Below are positions 33,934 through 41,986 of a stretch of DNA of 49,109 nucleotides, piece by piece. The position numbers and the translations under genes are program-made. Within the stretch, counting starts at the first letter, position 1; each line of letters opens with the position of its first letter. Under the pieces are notes generated by a model that did no database searches, was not told the origin of the DNA, and saw only the letters and a program-made list of their open reading frames with translations. This DNA is from IDS-8 sp040902105 (GTDB lineage Bacteria; Pseudomonadota; Gammaproteobacteria; Steroidobacterales; Woeseiaceae): the NCBI GenBank assembly GCA_040902105.1, contig JBBDXW010000008.1, forward strand, positions 1 to 49,109. The letters are read 5' to 3'.

Positions 33934-35361
33934 ATGAGCTCCAGACGTTTGCACGTCCTCGCTGCCGCGAGCTTCGTGCTCGCCGGCGCGGCGCTGCACG
34001 CGAGCGAAGCGTACGTTGTGCCGGCGCACGGCGTGATTGGCGTCGAGAACACGCAACTCACTCCCGAGTTCTGGATTGCAAAGCTCGAACACCCGGACGA
34101 GGTCGTGCTCGAGCGCGCGGCGATCGAGACGCAAAACGCCAAACTCATGCAGCTCGATCCGTCCATGCACGATTTGCAAGCGCTGCCCGCGACATTGACG
34201 CACGAGCGCGTCGCGGCGTGGGTTGAAGAACTGGCGGAACGGCCCGCAAAGACACTGTACGACGTCACCGGCGAGCCGGTGTCGCACGCGGCATTGGATG
34301 CGGTGGTCGACAATCGCAACCTCGACGCGATTCCGGGGCAGCAATCGACGCGCTACGGCCTGGTTGTGCGTCGCGCCGACTTGCGAACCTTCCCGACAGC
34401 GCTGCGGGTTTTCAGATCCCCGGGCGATACGGACATCGACCGCTTCCAGGAAAGTGCGTTGTTCCCGGGCACTCCGATCGTCATTGCGCATGAAAGCCGC
34501 GATGAGCGCTGGTGGTTCGTGGTTTCTCCGCGCTACGCGGCATGGATCGAGAAGCAGTACGTTGCGGAAGGTGCGGCCGCGGAAGTCTTCGGCTACCGCG
34601 ACAAGTCGCCGTACAGGATCGTCACCGGCGCGACCGTGGATACGGTATTCAGTCCGGAAGAACCCGCGTTGTCCGAACTGCAACTCGACATGGGCGTGCG
34701 GGTGCCGGTGCTCGCCGACCGGCCGGCCGGCGAGCCGGTCAACGGCCAACACCCTTACGCTTCGTACGTGATCGAGTTGCCGATGCGCGCGGAAGAAGGC
34801 GGGTTGCGCCTGGCGCCCGTGCTGCTGCAGAGGACCGCGGACACGGCCGGCGAGTACCTGCCGTTGACGCGCGCCAACATCATCCGTCAAGGCTTCAAAT
34901 TTCTCGGGGAGCGTTACGGCTGGGGCCACTCCTACAACGGGCGCGACTGCAGCGGCTTCGTCTCCGAGGTGTACCGCAGCATGGGCGTGCAGATGCCGCG
35001 TAACACCTCCGCGCAGAGCGTGAGTCCGGCATTGCACAAGCGCCAGTTCGACGCGGCGGACGAACGCTCCGCGCGCATGGCCGCAATCGGATCGCTTGAC
35101 GTCGGCGATCTCGTCTACATCCCTGGTCACGTGATGATGGTCGTGGGCCGGGTCGACGGCGAGCCGTGGGTGATTCACGACACTACCGGTATCAGCTACC
35201 GCACGCCGGAGGGTTCGATGGCCCGGGTTGATCTCAACGCCGTCTCGGTAACGCCGCTCATGCCGCTCAAGTTCAACGAAAACGAAAGCTACGTCGATCG
35301 GATGACCAGCATCGTGCGCATTCACTTCAACTCCGCCAGGGAAGCACCGCCGCCGCCATGA
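33934..35361 (+). CDS. NlpC/P60 (C40) peptidase with SH3-like domains, exported
   Basis: 475 residues from ATG 33934, preceded by AGAGG. Signal MSSRRLHVLAAASFVLAGAA, cleavage near LHASEA. Two bacterial SH3-like regions cover about 120-320. The catalytic domain is C-terminal: Cys339 in YNGRDCSGFVSEVYRSMG, His399 in PGHVMMVVG, and His415 in WVIHDTTG. This is the layout of YkfC-type gamma-D-glutamyl-L-diamino acid endopeptidases, which release L-Ala-D-Glu from murein peptides. Its stop overlaps the ATG of the epimerase that acts on just that dipeptide, a strong functional link. Periplasmic. Confidence 0.9.
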   Translation: MSSRRLHVLAAASFVLAGAALHASEAYVVPAHGVIGVENTQLTPEFWIAKLEHPDEVVLERAAIETQNAKLMQLDPSMHDLQALPATLTHERVAAWVEELAERPAKTLYDVTGEPVSHAALDAVVDNRNLDAIPGQQSTRYGLVVRRADLRTFPTALRVFRSPGDTDIDRFQESALFPGTPIVIAHESRDERWWFVVSPRYAAWIEKQYVAEGAAAEVFGYRDKSPYRIVTGATVDTVFSPEEPALSELQLDMGVRVPVLADRPAGEPVNGQHPYASYVIELPMRAEEGGLRLAPVLLQRTADTAGEYLPLTRANIIRQGFKFLGERYGWGHSYNGRDCSGFVSEVYRSMGVQMPRNTSAQSVSPALHKRQFDAADERSARMAAIGSLDVGDLVYIPGHVMMVVGRVDGEPWVIHDTTGISYRTPEGSMARVDLNAVSVTPLMPLKFNENESYVDRMTSIVRIHFNSAREAPPPP

Positions 35362-36452
35362 AAATCACCGACATCAAGTTTGGCACGTTGCGGGTGCCGC
35401 TGAAGACTCCGTTCAAGACCGCACTGCGTACGGTCGACAAGATCGAAGACATCGTCGTCATGATCAACACGGACAGCGGTCACGTCGGTTATGGCGAAGC
35501 GCCGGCGACCGCGGTAATCACGGGCGATACCCACGGTTCGATCGTCGAGGCTATCCGCCACTACATCTGGCCGCGCATCGTCGGGCAGAATGTGGCCAAT
35601 CTCAATCAGATTACCCATTTGATCCAGGGCGCCATGGAGAAGAACTCCAGCGCCAAGGCGGCGGTCGAGATCGCGGTCTACGATCTGTGGGGACAGCTTT
35701 ACGACGCGCCGTTGTATCGCCTGCTCGGCGGCGGCGACCCGCTCATCACGACCGACATCACCATCAGCGTCGACTACATCGACAAGATGGTCGCCGACTC
35801 GGTGGCGGCGGTCGAGCGCGGTTTCGAGTCGCTGAAGATCAAGGTAGGCAAGGATATCGGCGTCGACATCGAACGGGTGAAGGCGGTGTACGCCGCCGTC
35901 GAGGGCCGGGCGCTGCTGCGCCTCGATGCAAATCAGGGCTGGAGTGCAAAGCAGGCGGTATATGCACTGCAAAACCTGGAGGACGCCGGCGTGCGCCTGG
36001 AATTGGTCGAGCAGCCGGTCAAGGCGCAGGACCTGAACGGTATGAAATACGTCACGGAACGCGTGCACACGCCAATCATGGCTGACGAGAGTGTATTCGG
36101 CCCGACCGAGGTGATTGAACTCATTCGCATGCGCGCCGCCGACATCATCAACATCAAACTGATGAAGACCGGCGGCATCTCGAACGCCATCCGTATTGCC
36201 GACATCGCTGCGATGTACGATGTCGAATGCATGATCGGCTGTATGCTCGAGACCAGCATCAGCGTCGCGGCCGCGGTACACGTCGCGGTCGCCAAATCCG
36301 ACGCTATCACGAAAATTGATCTGGACGGCCCGTCGCTGTGCGCGTTTAATCCGATCGATGGGGGAGTGATCTTCAACGACGCGGAGATCAGTGTAACCGA
36401 CGCTCCCGGCCTGGGCATCCGTGAGATTCGCGGCCTGGAACCGATAGAGTGA
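35358..36452 (+). CDS. L-Ala-D/L-Glu dipeptide epimerase (enolase superfamily)
   Basis: 364 residues. Muconate-lactonizing subgroup: K160-I-K162 of the KxK motif in LKIKVGKD, metal ligands Asp190 (LRLDANQGW), Glu218 (ELVEQPV), Asp243 (IMADESVF) and the second general base Lys267 in INIKLMKTGG. Converts L-Ala-D-Glu to L-Ala-L-Glu so that ordinary peptidases can recycle it. The ATG overlaps the stop of the NlpC/P60 gene (ATGA), with no signal peptide, so it acts in the cytoplasm. Other dipeptide epimerase specificities exist in the family; the context favours Ala-Glu. Confidence 0.9.
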   Translation: MKITDIKFGTLRVPLKTPFKTALRTVDKIEDIVVMINTDSGHVGYGEAPATAVITGDTHGSIVEAIRHYIWPRIVGQNVANLNQITHLIQGAMEKNSSAKAAVEIAVYDLWGQLYDAPLYRLLGGGDPLITTDITISVDYIDKMVADSVAAVERGFESLKIKVGKDIGVDIERVKAVYAAVEGRALLRLDANQGWSAKQAVYALQNLEDAGVRLELVEQPVKAQDLNGMKYVTERVHTPIMADESVFGPTEVIELIRMRAADIINIKLMKTGGISNAIRIADIAAMYDVECMIGCMLETSISVAAAVHVAVAKSDAITKIDLDGPSLCAFNPIDGGVIFNDAEISVTDAPGLGIREIRGLEPIE

Positions 36453-36471
36453 CAAGGACTTTACAAACCGG

Positions 36472-37320
36472 ATGTCGCCGTTGTTGAAAATTCGCGCGGA
36501 ACGCGACCAGATGTCGGCGATCGAACGCCGCATTGCCGACTTCATCCTCGAGGAGCCGCACCTGTTGCGGGATTACTCGTCGCAGCAGCTTGCCAACGCC
36601 CTCAAGATCAGCCAGTCCAGTGTCGTCAAGTTCAGCCAGAAACTGGGCTTCAAGGGGTACCCGGATCTCAAGTACTCGATTGGCGAATCGCTCGCCCGCG
36701 GCGATGGCGGCGATCGTGACAATCATGTCGAGCAGATACCCGACGATCCGCATTCCGCGCTGGCCGAAAGCCTGTGGCACAGCAAGGCCCAGGCCGAACA
36801 GGAAACCCGCCTGATCAATCCCCCGATCAGGGTCGATGCGATCGCCGACGCCATAGGCAAAGCCGGCAAGGTTTTTATCATCGGCCTGGGCGAGGACGGT
36901 ATTCCGGCACGGGCATTCGCGATACGATTGTCGCTGCTCGACATCCTGACTGTGCATCACTTCGATCCGCTCCTGATGACCGCAAGCATTGCCACGGCCA
37001 CCGCCGCCGACGTGCTGCTGGTGTTCTCCGAATACGGCCAGCAACCGGCGCTATGCCAGATCGGCCGTCAGTTCCGCGAACGCCACGGCAAGGTCATCTC
37101 CGTGACCCGCCACACCGCGAATCCGCTGCGTGCGCATTCCGATCAATCGCTGCTGGTATCCGCCCACGACGAGCGTGCGCACATCGAGCCGCTGCTCTAT
37201 CAATCGGCGCTGCGCCACCTGCTCGACATGCTGTTCGTCATTCTGAGCGAGAACGGCGCGGGCCGTCTCGACCGCTACGCCGCGAACCTCGAGCGGATTC
37301 AGAACCTGCTCCAACCGTAA
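36472..37320 (+). CDS. MurR/RpiR family transcriptional regulator
   Basis: 282 residues. N-terminal RpiR helix-turn-helix (IERRIADFILEEPHLLRDYS, LANALKISQSSVVKFSQKLG) and a C-terminal SIS sugar-phosphate-binding domain (VFIIGLGEDGIPARAFAI, LLVFSEYGQQPALC). It lies 19 bp after the epimerase gene and is the last member of the operon. In E. coli MurR senses MurNAc-6-phosphate; here it probably responds to a cell-wall recycling intermediate and controls its own operon. Confidence 0.9.
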   Translation: MSPLLKIRAERDQMSAIERRIADFILEEPHLLRDYSSQQLANALKISQSSVVKFSQKLGFKGYPDLKYSIGESLARGDGGDRDNHVEQIPDDPHSALAESLWHSKAQAEQETRLINPPIRVDAIADAIGKAGKVFIIGLGEDGIPARAFAIRLSLLDILTVHHFDPLLMTASIATATAADVLLVFSEYGQQPALCQIGRQFRERHGKVISVTRHTANPLRAHSDQSLLVSAHDERAHIEPLLYQSALRHLLDMLFVILSENGAGRLDRYAANLERIQNLLQP

Positions 37321-37412
37321 GGAAACTCCGTCCGCGGGCAAGAGCGAGCCCGAGTCTTGAAATCCGGAACTGTCTGTCTCGCACTGTCTCAAACGACCAG
37401 GGAAAGAGCCCT

Positions 37413-37443
<31 letters not shown>

Positions 37444-37470
37444 CTGCTTCGGCATTCGGCGACGGCGGTG

Positions 37471-37497
37471 TTCGCCCGCAATGGCGGGCTCCGACAG
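37471..37497. repeat. REP-like palindrome, copy 1
   Basis: Hairpin GCCCGC-AATG-GCGGGC followed by TCCGACAG. Related to the copies at 45514-45579 and 47371-47390, which share GCGGGCTCC(A/T/G)ACAG. Extragenic, 30 bp after the poly-G tract. Confidence 0.6.
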
Positions 37498-37577
37498 CGT
37501 CTTTTTCCGACTTGTGCAGGGGCTCCTTAGCTGCCCGACACGGCAATTCCTACTCACCCGACCAGGAGAAACACACC

Positions 37578-38090
37578 ATGGCTAACGCTTCAAAGATCGC
37601 ACCCTGCCTGTGGTTCGACGACCAGGCCGAAGAGGCCGCGAAGTTCTATACCGGTATCTTCGACAACTCCAGAATTGTAAATATTGCAAGATACGGCGAG
37701 GCCGGGCATGAATTCCACGGCAAGCCGGCGGGGTCGGTAATGACCGTGGGATTCGAGCTCGATGGACAGCCGTTCACAGCGCTTAACGGCGGTCCGGCAT
37801 TCAAATTCAACGAGGCCGTGTCGTTACAGATCAGCTGCGATACCCAGGATGAAGTGGACTATTACTGGGCCAGGCTGTCCGCGGGCGGCGATGAAAGGGC
37901 GCAGCAGTGCGGCTGGCTCAAGGACAAATACGGCGTTTCATGGCAGGTAGTTCCGGCGGAATTGCCGGATATGGTCAGCGACCCGAACTCCGAAAAATCC
38001 CAGCGAGCCATGGAAGCACTGCTGCAGATGAAAACGCTCGATATTGGTAAACTGAAGCGCGCCTATTCCGCCCGGGAGTCTGCGCGGTAG
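37578..38090 (+). CDS. VOC family protein (PhnB-like, 3-demethylubiquinone methyltransferase-type fold)
   Basis: 170 residues from ATG 37578 with AGGAGAA 8 nt upstream. The fold signatures are PCLWFDDQAEEAAKFYTGIF, SVMTVGFELDGQPFTALNGG and CGWLKDKYGVSWQVVP. Members of this glyoxalase/bleomycin-resistance superfamily branch are metal-dependent or vestigial small-molecule proteins of mostly unknown role. It stands alone downstream of the poly-G tract and REP element. The frame is open through the poly-G run, which would add a long Gly stretch; I reject that start because of the clear ribosome site. Confidence 0.9.
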   Translation: MANASKIAPCLWFDDQAEEAAKFYTGIFDNSRIVNIARYGEAGHEFHGKPAGSVMTVGFELDGQPFTALNGGPAFKFNEAVSLQISCDTQDEVDYYWARLSAGGDERAQQCGWLKDKYGVSWQVVPAELPDMVSDPNSEKSQRAMEALLQMKTLDIGKLKRAYSARESAR

Positions 38091-38262
38091 AGTTTCCAGC
38101 CGTCGTTCGGGCTTTCGGCCGCGTAGGGACCCTCGCCGTCGAGCGGCTGATCCTGCGTGGCCTCAAGCGGAATCCAGGCAAGCAACGCCATCTCCAGCCG
38201 AAAGGCCGGACGGGACGACTTGGCCCGGATATTGCACTGATTAACAATACGCAAAGGAAAAA

Positions 38263-39651
38263 ATGACTGATGGAGATCAAAACGTCATGAATCAGCGTGT
38301 GGACGCGCATGCCCGCGGGAAACGACGCACGTCTGCGATGGACAGGTTCTTCACAGCCGCCTTCATCGTTGCCGTCGCGACGCTCCTCTTCGTTGGAGGA
38401 TCGCTCGCGACGGCAGTCGGCGTCACGCCCGGGCCGCAGATCGCACGCGCGTATGAAGGAGGCAAAGCATTCTACGCAAAGCTTTTCTATCACGACGACG
38501 TCTACCAGTCCGATCTGTGGTATTCCGCTCGAACGGACAAGCGTGGGGTCACCATCAACGATCCGGCGCGCACCAGTCCCGGCGTGACGCTCTTCACCTC
38601 GGGCCATGAACCCGCGGCCTACCTGATTTCCATGGAAGGCGAGGTCCTGCACGAATGGCAGCGCCCGTTCAGCCGTATCTGGAATGACAGCGCGGCCGTC
38701 AAGCGCCCCCAGCCGGACTCTCACGTGTACATGCGCAAGGCGATGGTCGACAGCAATGGAGATCTGCTTGCGATCTACGAGGGCGCCGGGGATACACCGT
38801 ACGGTTATGGGCTGGTCAAGCTCGACAAGGACTCGAATGTGATCTGGAGCTATCTGCAGCCTGCCCATCACGATTTCGACGTCGCGCCGGATGGCAGAAT
38901 TTTTGTACTGACGCAAGAGATCGTCGACAGCCCGTTGCCCCAACTGGAGCACCTGGCGTCGCCGCGGCTGGACGATTTCATCGTGATTCTCTCACCGGAC
39001 GGAGAGGAACTGCGCAAGATCCCCCTGTTGCCGGTCGTAGACGAATCCGACTACCGGCAACTCCTGTTCGAGATATCGTCGTTTGCGCGGGCCGATGCGT
39101 TGCATACGAACAGCGTGCATGTCATCACCGAAAAGGAAGCCGAAACGTTCGGCTACGGCAAAGCCGGCCAGATTCTGGTTTCCTTCCGTGAACCGGGCGC
39201 GGTGGGCGTCGTGGACCTGGATGAGGAGAAGTTGATCTGGGCAGTGAAAGGCTACTGGTCGGGACAGCACGACCCTCACATAATGGACAACGGCAACATC
39301 CTGCTGTTCGACAACCGCGGCAACTTCCGCAAGCCGGAAGGCCGCTCTCGCGTGCTTGAATTCGATCCTGCGACAATGGCCATTATCTGGCAGTACACGG
39401 GCACTGACGACTCCCCGCTGCAGAGCGACATACGGTCTTACAGTCAACGCCTGCCCAACGGCAATACGCTGATTACCGAATCGAACGGCGGGCGCATCCT
39501 GGAGGTCACGCAGGCTCAGGAGATCGTATGGGAATACGTCAACCCCGTTCGTGGCGGCCCCAGGAAGCAGAAGATACCGATTCTTTGCAAGGCGCTGCGA
39601 TTGGACGCGAGTATCGCTTCTGCCTTCCTTTCAAACTCACTGGAAAGCTGA
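38263..39651 (+). CDS. Arylsulfotransferase (ASST)-like membrane-anchored protein
   Basis: 462 residues from ATG 38263 (AAAGGAAA upstream). An N-terminal membrane helix (about 26-50, FFTAAFIVAVATLLFVGGSL) anchors a six-bladed beta-propeller: EPAAYLISMEGEVLHEWQRP, HHDFDVAPDGRIFVLTQE, HTNSVHVITE, GQHDPHIMDNGNILLFDNRG, and RLPNGNTLITESNGGRILEV. The conserved histidines in HTNS and QHDPH match the histidines used for the sulfo-enzyme intermediate in PAPS-independent ASST enzymes. Acts on the periplasmic side. Heads a tight four-gene operon that ends with a PAPS-type sulfotransferase, so it may transfer sulfate to or from a product of that enzyme. A pure propeller scaffold is the alternative. Confidence 0.8.
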   Translation: MTDGDQNVMNQRVDAHARGKRRTSAMDRFFTAAFIVAVATLLFVGGSLATAVGVTPGPQIARAYEGGKAFYAKLFYHDDVYQSDLWYSARTDKRGVTINDPARTSPGVTLFTSGHEPAAYLISMEGEVLHEWQRPFSRIWNDSAAVKRPQPDSHVYMRKAMVDSNGDLLAIYEGAGDTPYGYGLVKLDKDSNVIWSYLQPAHHDFDVAPDGRIFVLTQEIVDSPLPQLEHLASPRLDDFIVILSPDGEELRKIPLLPVVDESDYRQLLFEISSFARADALHTNSVHVITEKEAETFGYGKAGQILVSFREPGAVGVVDLDEEKLIWAVKGYWSGQHDPHIMDNGNILLFDNRGNFRKPEGRSRVLEFDPATMAIIWQYTGTDDSPLQSDIRSYSQRLPNGNTLITESNGGRILEVTQAQEIVWEYVNPVRGGPRKQKIPILCKALRLDASIASAFLSNSLES

Positions 39652-39675
39652 CGGTGCCGTATGGAGAGAACATTT

Positions 39676-40041
39676 ATGACTATGCTTAAGGCAATCCTTG
39701 TTTCCTGCGGTTTTGCCCTGCTGCCGCTGACGGCGCATGCTTATGTGGGACCTGGAGCGGGCCTCAGCCTGCTCGGTGCGTTGTGGGCACTGATCGTGGC
39801 GGTGGGTGCTGCACTCGTATTCCTGGTTGCGTGGCCGATCCGAAGGATGCGTCGCCGCAAGCGCGAAGCAAGGGACCTCGAAGCAACGGAAGTCGAAGCA
39901 ACGGAAGTCGAGGCAGCGGAAGTCGAACAACGGGAACACAGGGAAAACGCCGCTCGCAACGTGTCTCAGACCAGCAAGCGCGACCAGCGGCCAACGGCGG
40001 TGGTTCAACCGCGGGACGTTAACGAACCACGCCGGCCATGA
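39676..40041 (+). CDS. Small membrane protein with YVGPGAG motif and charged repeat tail
   Basis: 121 residues from ATG 39676, with GGAGAG 7 nt upstream. Signal-like helix MLKAILVSCGFALLPLTAHA then YVGPGAGLSLLGALWALIVA and a second hydrophobic helix to FLVAWPIRRM, followed by RRRKRE and a strongly acidic tail built of EATEV repeats. The YxGPGAG start after a signal helix recurs in small bacterial membrane proteins of unknown role. Its stop overlaps the start of the next gene by 4 bp, and it lies 24 bp after the ASST-like gene. Probably a partner in that complex. Confidence 0.7.
   Translation: MTMLKAILVSCGFALLPLTAHAYVGPGAGLSLLGALWALIVAVGAALVFLVAWPIRRMRRRKREARDLEATEVEATEVEAAEVEQREHRENAARNVSQTSKRDQRPTAVVQPRDVNEPRRP
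39880..39939 (+). repeat. 15-bp tandem repeat coding for the EATEV tail
   Basis: Three near-identical units of GAAGCAACGGAAGTC (39880, 39895, 39910) plus a degenerate fourth at 39925. All in frame; copy number changes would lengthen or shorten the acidic tail by five residues each. Confidence 0.75.
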
Positions 40042-40766
40042 CATTGGGCCTGTTCGACCTGCCTGCGCCTCTGCTGCAATGGGTCGACGAGCGCGTTAAC
40101 GGCATCGTCCCCCCTTTTGTGTCCGTAGCGATGTGGGCGGTGTTTGGCGGTATCGTCTGCGTGGAACTCTACCGGATCGTTTCACCACAGCGCCGAATTC
40201 GACAGATCAAGCGGGAAGCGAAAGCGGCTCAGCAACAGCTCTCCGGTTATGACGGCGAAATGGAAGGCGCATGGCCGATGATCAGGTCTATGCTGGGCTT
40301 GTCACTCAAGCGAGTCGGAATCGTCATTCCCGCGACGCTGTTGGCTGCGTATCCGATTGTGGTGCTGGTCGTCTGGCTAAGCAACGCTTACGGCCATGTC
40401 TTTCCGTCCGCGGGCGAACCGGTTGCTGTCGAGATAGCCCCGCCGCTGCAGGCGCGGTGGATCGAGGGCGACGAAGTGGCGCCGCCCCACATTCAGGCAC
40501 GCCAGCCGGAAGGTGAGCTGGTTCTGGACGTTCCTTGGGCCGCGCGCGTGCCGGTATTGCATAAACGTGTCTGGTGGAATGTTCTGATCGCAAATCCGGC
40601 CGGCTACCTGCCGGCGGATGCTCCTGTCGATGAGATCAGGATCCAGTTGCCGAGGCGGGAGCTTCACGCCATTGGCCCCGCATGGATGCGCGGCTGGGAA
40701 GCGGTTTTTCTGCCGTTCCTGTTTGTCGCGGCCCTGGCTTATAAAACTGCCAGGCACATCGACTGA
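40038..40766 (+). CDS. Integral membrane protein of unknown function in the sulfotransferase operon
   Basis: 242 residues. An N-terminal helix (PPFVSVAMWAVFGGIVCVEL), a basic helical segment (RRIRQIKREAKAAQQQLSGY), a second helix pair (VGIVIPATLLAAYPIVVLVV), then a periplasmic beta-rich domain (about 125-215) and a final helix (EAVFLPFLFVAALAYKTARH). The N-terminal helix, coiled segment with YDGEME and following helices recall the Oxa1/EMC3/TMCO1 core fold, with an added periplasmic domain; this is only a visual analogy. Overlaps the preceding gene (ATGA) and precedes the sulfotransferase by 18 bp. No family named. Confidence 0.7.
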   Translation: MTLGLFDLPAPLLQWVDERVNGIVPPFVSVAMWAVFGGIVCVELYRIVSPQRRIRQIKREAKAAQQQLSGYDGEMEGAWPMIRSMLGLSLKRVGIVIPATLLAAYPIVVLVVWLSNAYGHVFPSAGEPVAVEIAPPLQARWIEGDEVAPPHIQARQPEGELVLDVPWAARVPVLHKRVWWNVLIANPAGYLPADAPVDEIRIQLPRRELHAIGPAWMRGWEAVFLPFLFVAALAYKTARHID

Positions 40767-40784
40767 ACCGGCGGGCCTTCGAAG

Positions 40785-41906
40785 ATGAGTGCCTCCCGAC
40801 AAGAGCCTGAATTGTCCGTCGCTCGCTGGACGGACCTGCTCAGCGGACTGCAAGCCCGATATCCCGGATTCTGGATTGGCCTCGGCAACCTGGAGAGCCG
40901 CATATTGGCCGACCGGCTGGCGGATACCGCCATCGAAAAGCCGATTTACATTGCTGGACTGGCGCGCTCGGGCACGACCATCCTGCTGGAACTGTTGTCC
41001 CGGCATCCGCAACTCGCCAGTCATCGCTACCGCGATTTCCCCCCGATATTGACGCCCTGGTTCTGGAACTGGTTTGTCGATCGTGCGGGAACGCGAGATG
41101 AAGGCGCGAGCGAGCGCGCGCACGGAGACGGCATCGAAGTGACGGCCGAAAGTCCTGAAGCCTTCGAAGAAGTGATCTGGATGGCATTTTTTCGCAACCT
41201 GCACGATCCGGATGCCAGTTCGGCGTTGTCCGCGGAAACCACGAACAAGGATTTTGAGAAATTCTATCGAGACCATATCCGAAAATTGCTATTGATACGC
41301 GGCGGACGGCGTTACCTCTGCAAGGCCAACTACAATCTCACCCGTCTCGCTTATCTTCTCAAGTTGTCCCCGGATGCCAGGTTCATAGTGTCGATTCGCG
41401 ATCCTGTCTGGCACATTGCCTCGCTGATGAGGCAGCACCAGCGATTTTGCCGTGAGCACAGGCGCGACGTTCGTCTGCAACGGCATATGAGCCGCAGCGG
41501 CCACTTCGAATTCGGCCTCGATCGGCGCCCGATCAATAACGGCAATACGCCCGTTACCCGGGAAGTCAGGGAGCTCTGGTTACAGGAGCGCGAAGTCGAA
41601 GGATGGGCGCTTTACTGGAAAGACGTCTACGGACACGTTGCCGATGTCCTGAAAAGCGACGCAGCGTTGCGCCGTGCGACGCTCGTCGTCAACTATGAAA
41701 CGTTGTGCGCTAAACCGGAACAGGTGATGGCTGCGGTGATCGCACACTGCGAACTGCCGTCGGACGGCCTGGACCTCGCCGCGGAGGCAGAGCGCAGGAT
41801 CCGGCATCCGTCCTATTACCAGCCGGCATTCACCCAGGAACAGGTCGAGCTGATAGAAACCGTGACCGGTCCGGTAACGGGCCGCCTCGATACGTTAGCT
41901 GCCTGA
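40785..41906 (+). CDS. PAPS-dependent sulfotransferase
   Basis: 373 residues. The 5'-phosphosulfate loop is IYIAGLARSGTTILLELLS near residue 50; the 3'-phosphate site is FIVSIRDPVWHIASLMRQH (residues about 200). WLQEREVEGWALYWKDVYGH and LVVNYETLCAKPEQVMAAVI are typical of carbohydrate/lipid sulfotransferases. No signal peptide, so cytoplasmic. Last gene of the operon with the ASST-like protein. Together they could sulfate a precursor inside the cell and pass or remove the group outside. Converges with the NhaD-like gene at 80 bp. Confidence 0.87.
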   Translation: MSASRQEPELSVARWTDLLSGLQARYPGFWIGLGNLESRILADRLADTAIEKPIYIAGLARSGTTILLELLSRHPQLASHRYRDFPPILTPWFWNWFVDRAGTRDEGASERAHGDGIEVTAESPEAFEEVIWMAFFRNLHDPDASSALSAETTNKDFEKFYRDHIRKLLLIRGGRRYLCKANYNLTRLAYLLKLSPDARFIVSIRDPVWHIASLMRQHQRFCREHRRDVRLQRHMSRSGHFEFGLDRRPINNGNTPVTREVRELWLQEREVEGWALYWKDVYGHVADVLKSDAALRRATLVVNYETLCAKPEQVMAAVIAHCELPSDGLDLAAEAERRIRHPSYYQPAFTQEQVELIETVTGPVTGRLDTLAA

Positions 41907-41986
41907 TCCGGGCGAAGGTTACTTTTGACGTCGCCGCAGTACCGTACCGATGCCGGCGCATCGGGCGAGGAGTGCGTCTTCGACAG

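Noticed and set aside
33859..35325. 488-codon minus-strand frame opposite the NlpC/P60 gene
   Set aside because: No domain; the plus strand encodes a complete catalytic set.
37341..37360. CGGGC/GCCCG inverted repeat after the RpiR gene as terminator
   Set aside because: Only a 5-bp stem with an 8-nt loop and no T run.
38063..38254. Minus-strand frame of 63 codons between the VOC and ASST-like genes
   Set aside because: Reads fairly protein-like (MALLAWIPLEATQDQPL) but overlaps the VOC 3' end, has no family match I know, and no clear ribosome site. Could be a relic; left unannotated.
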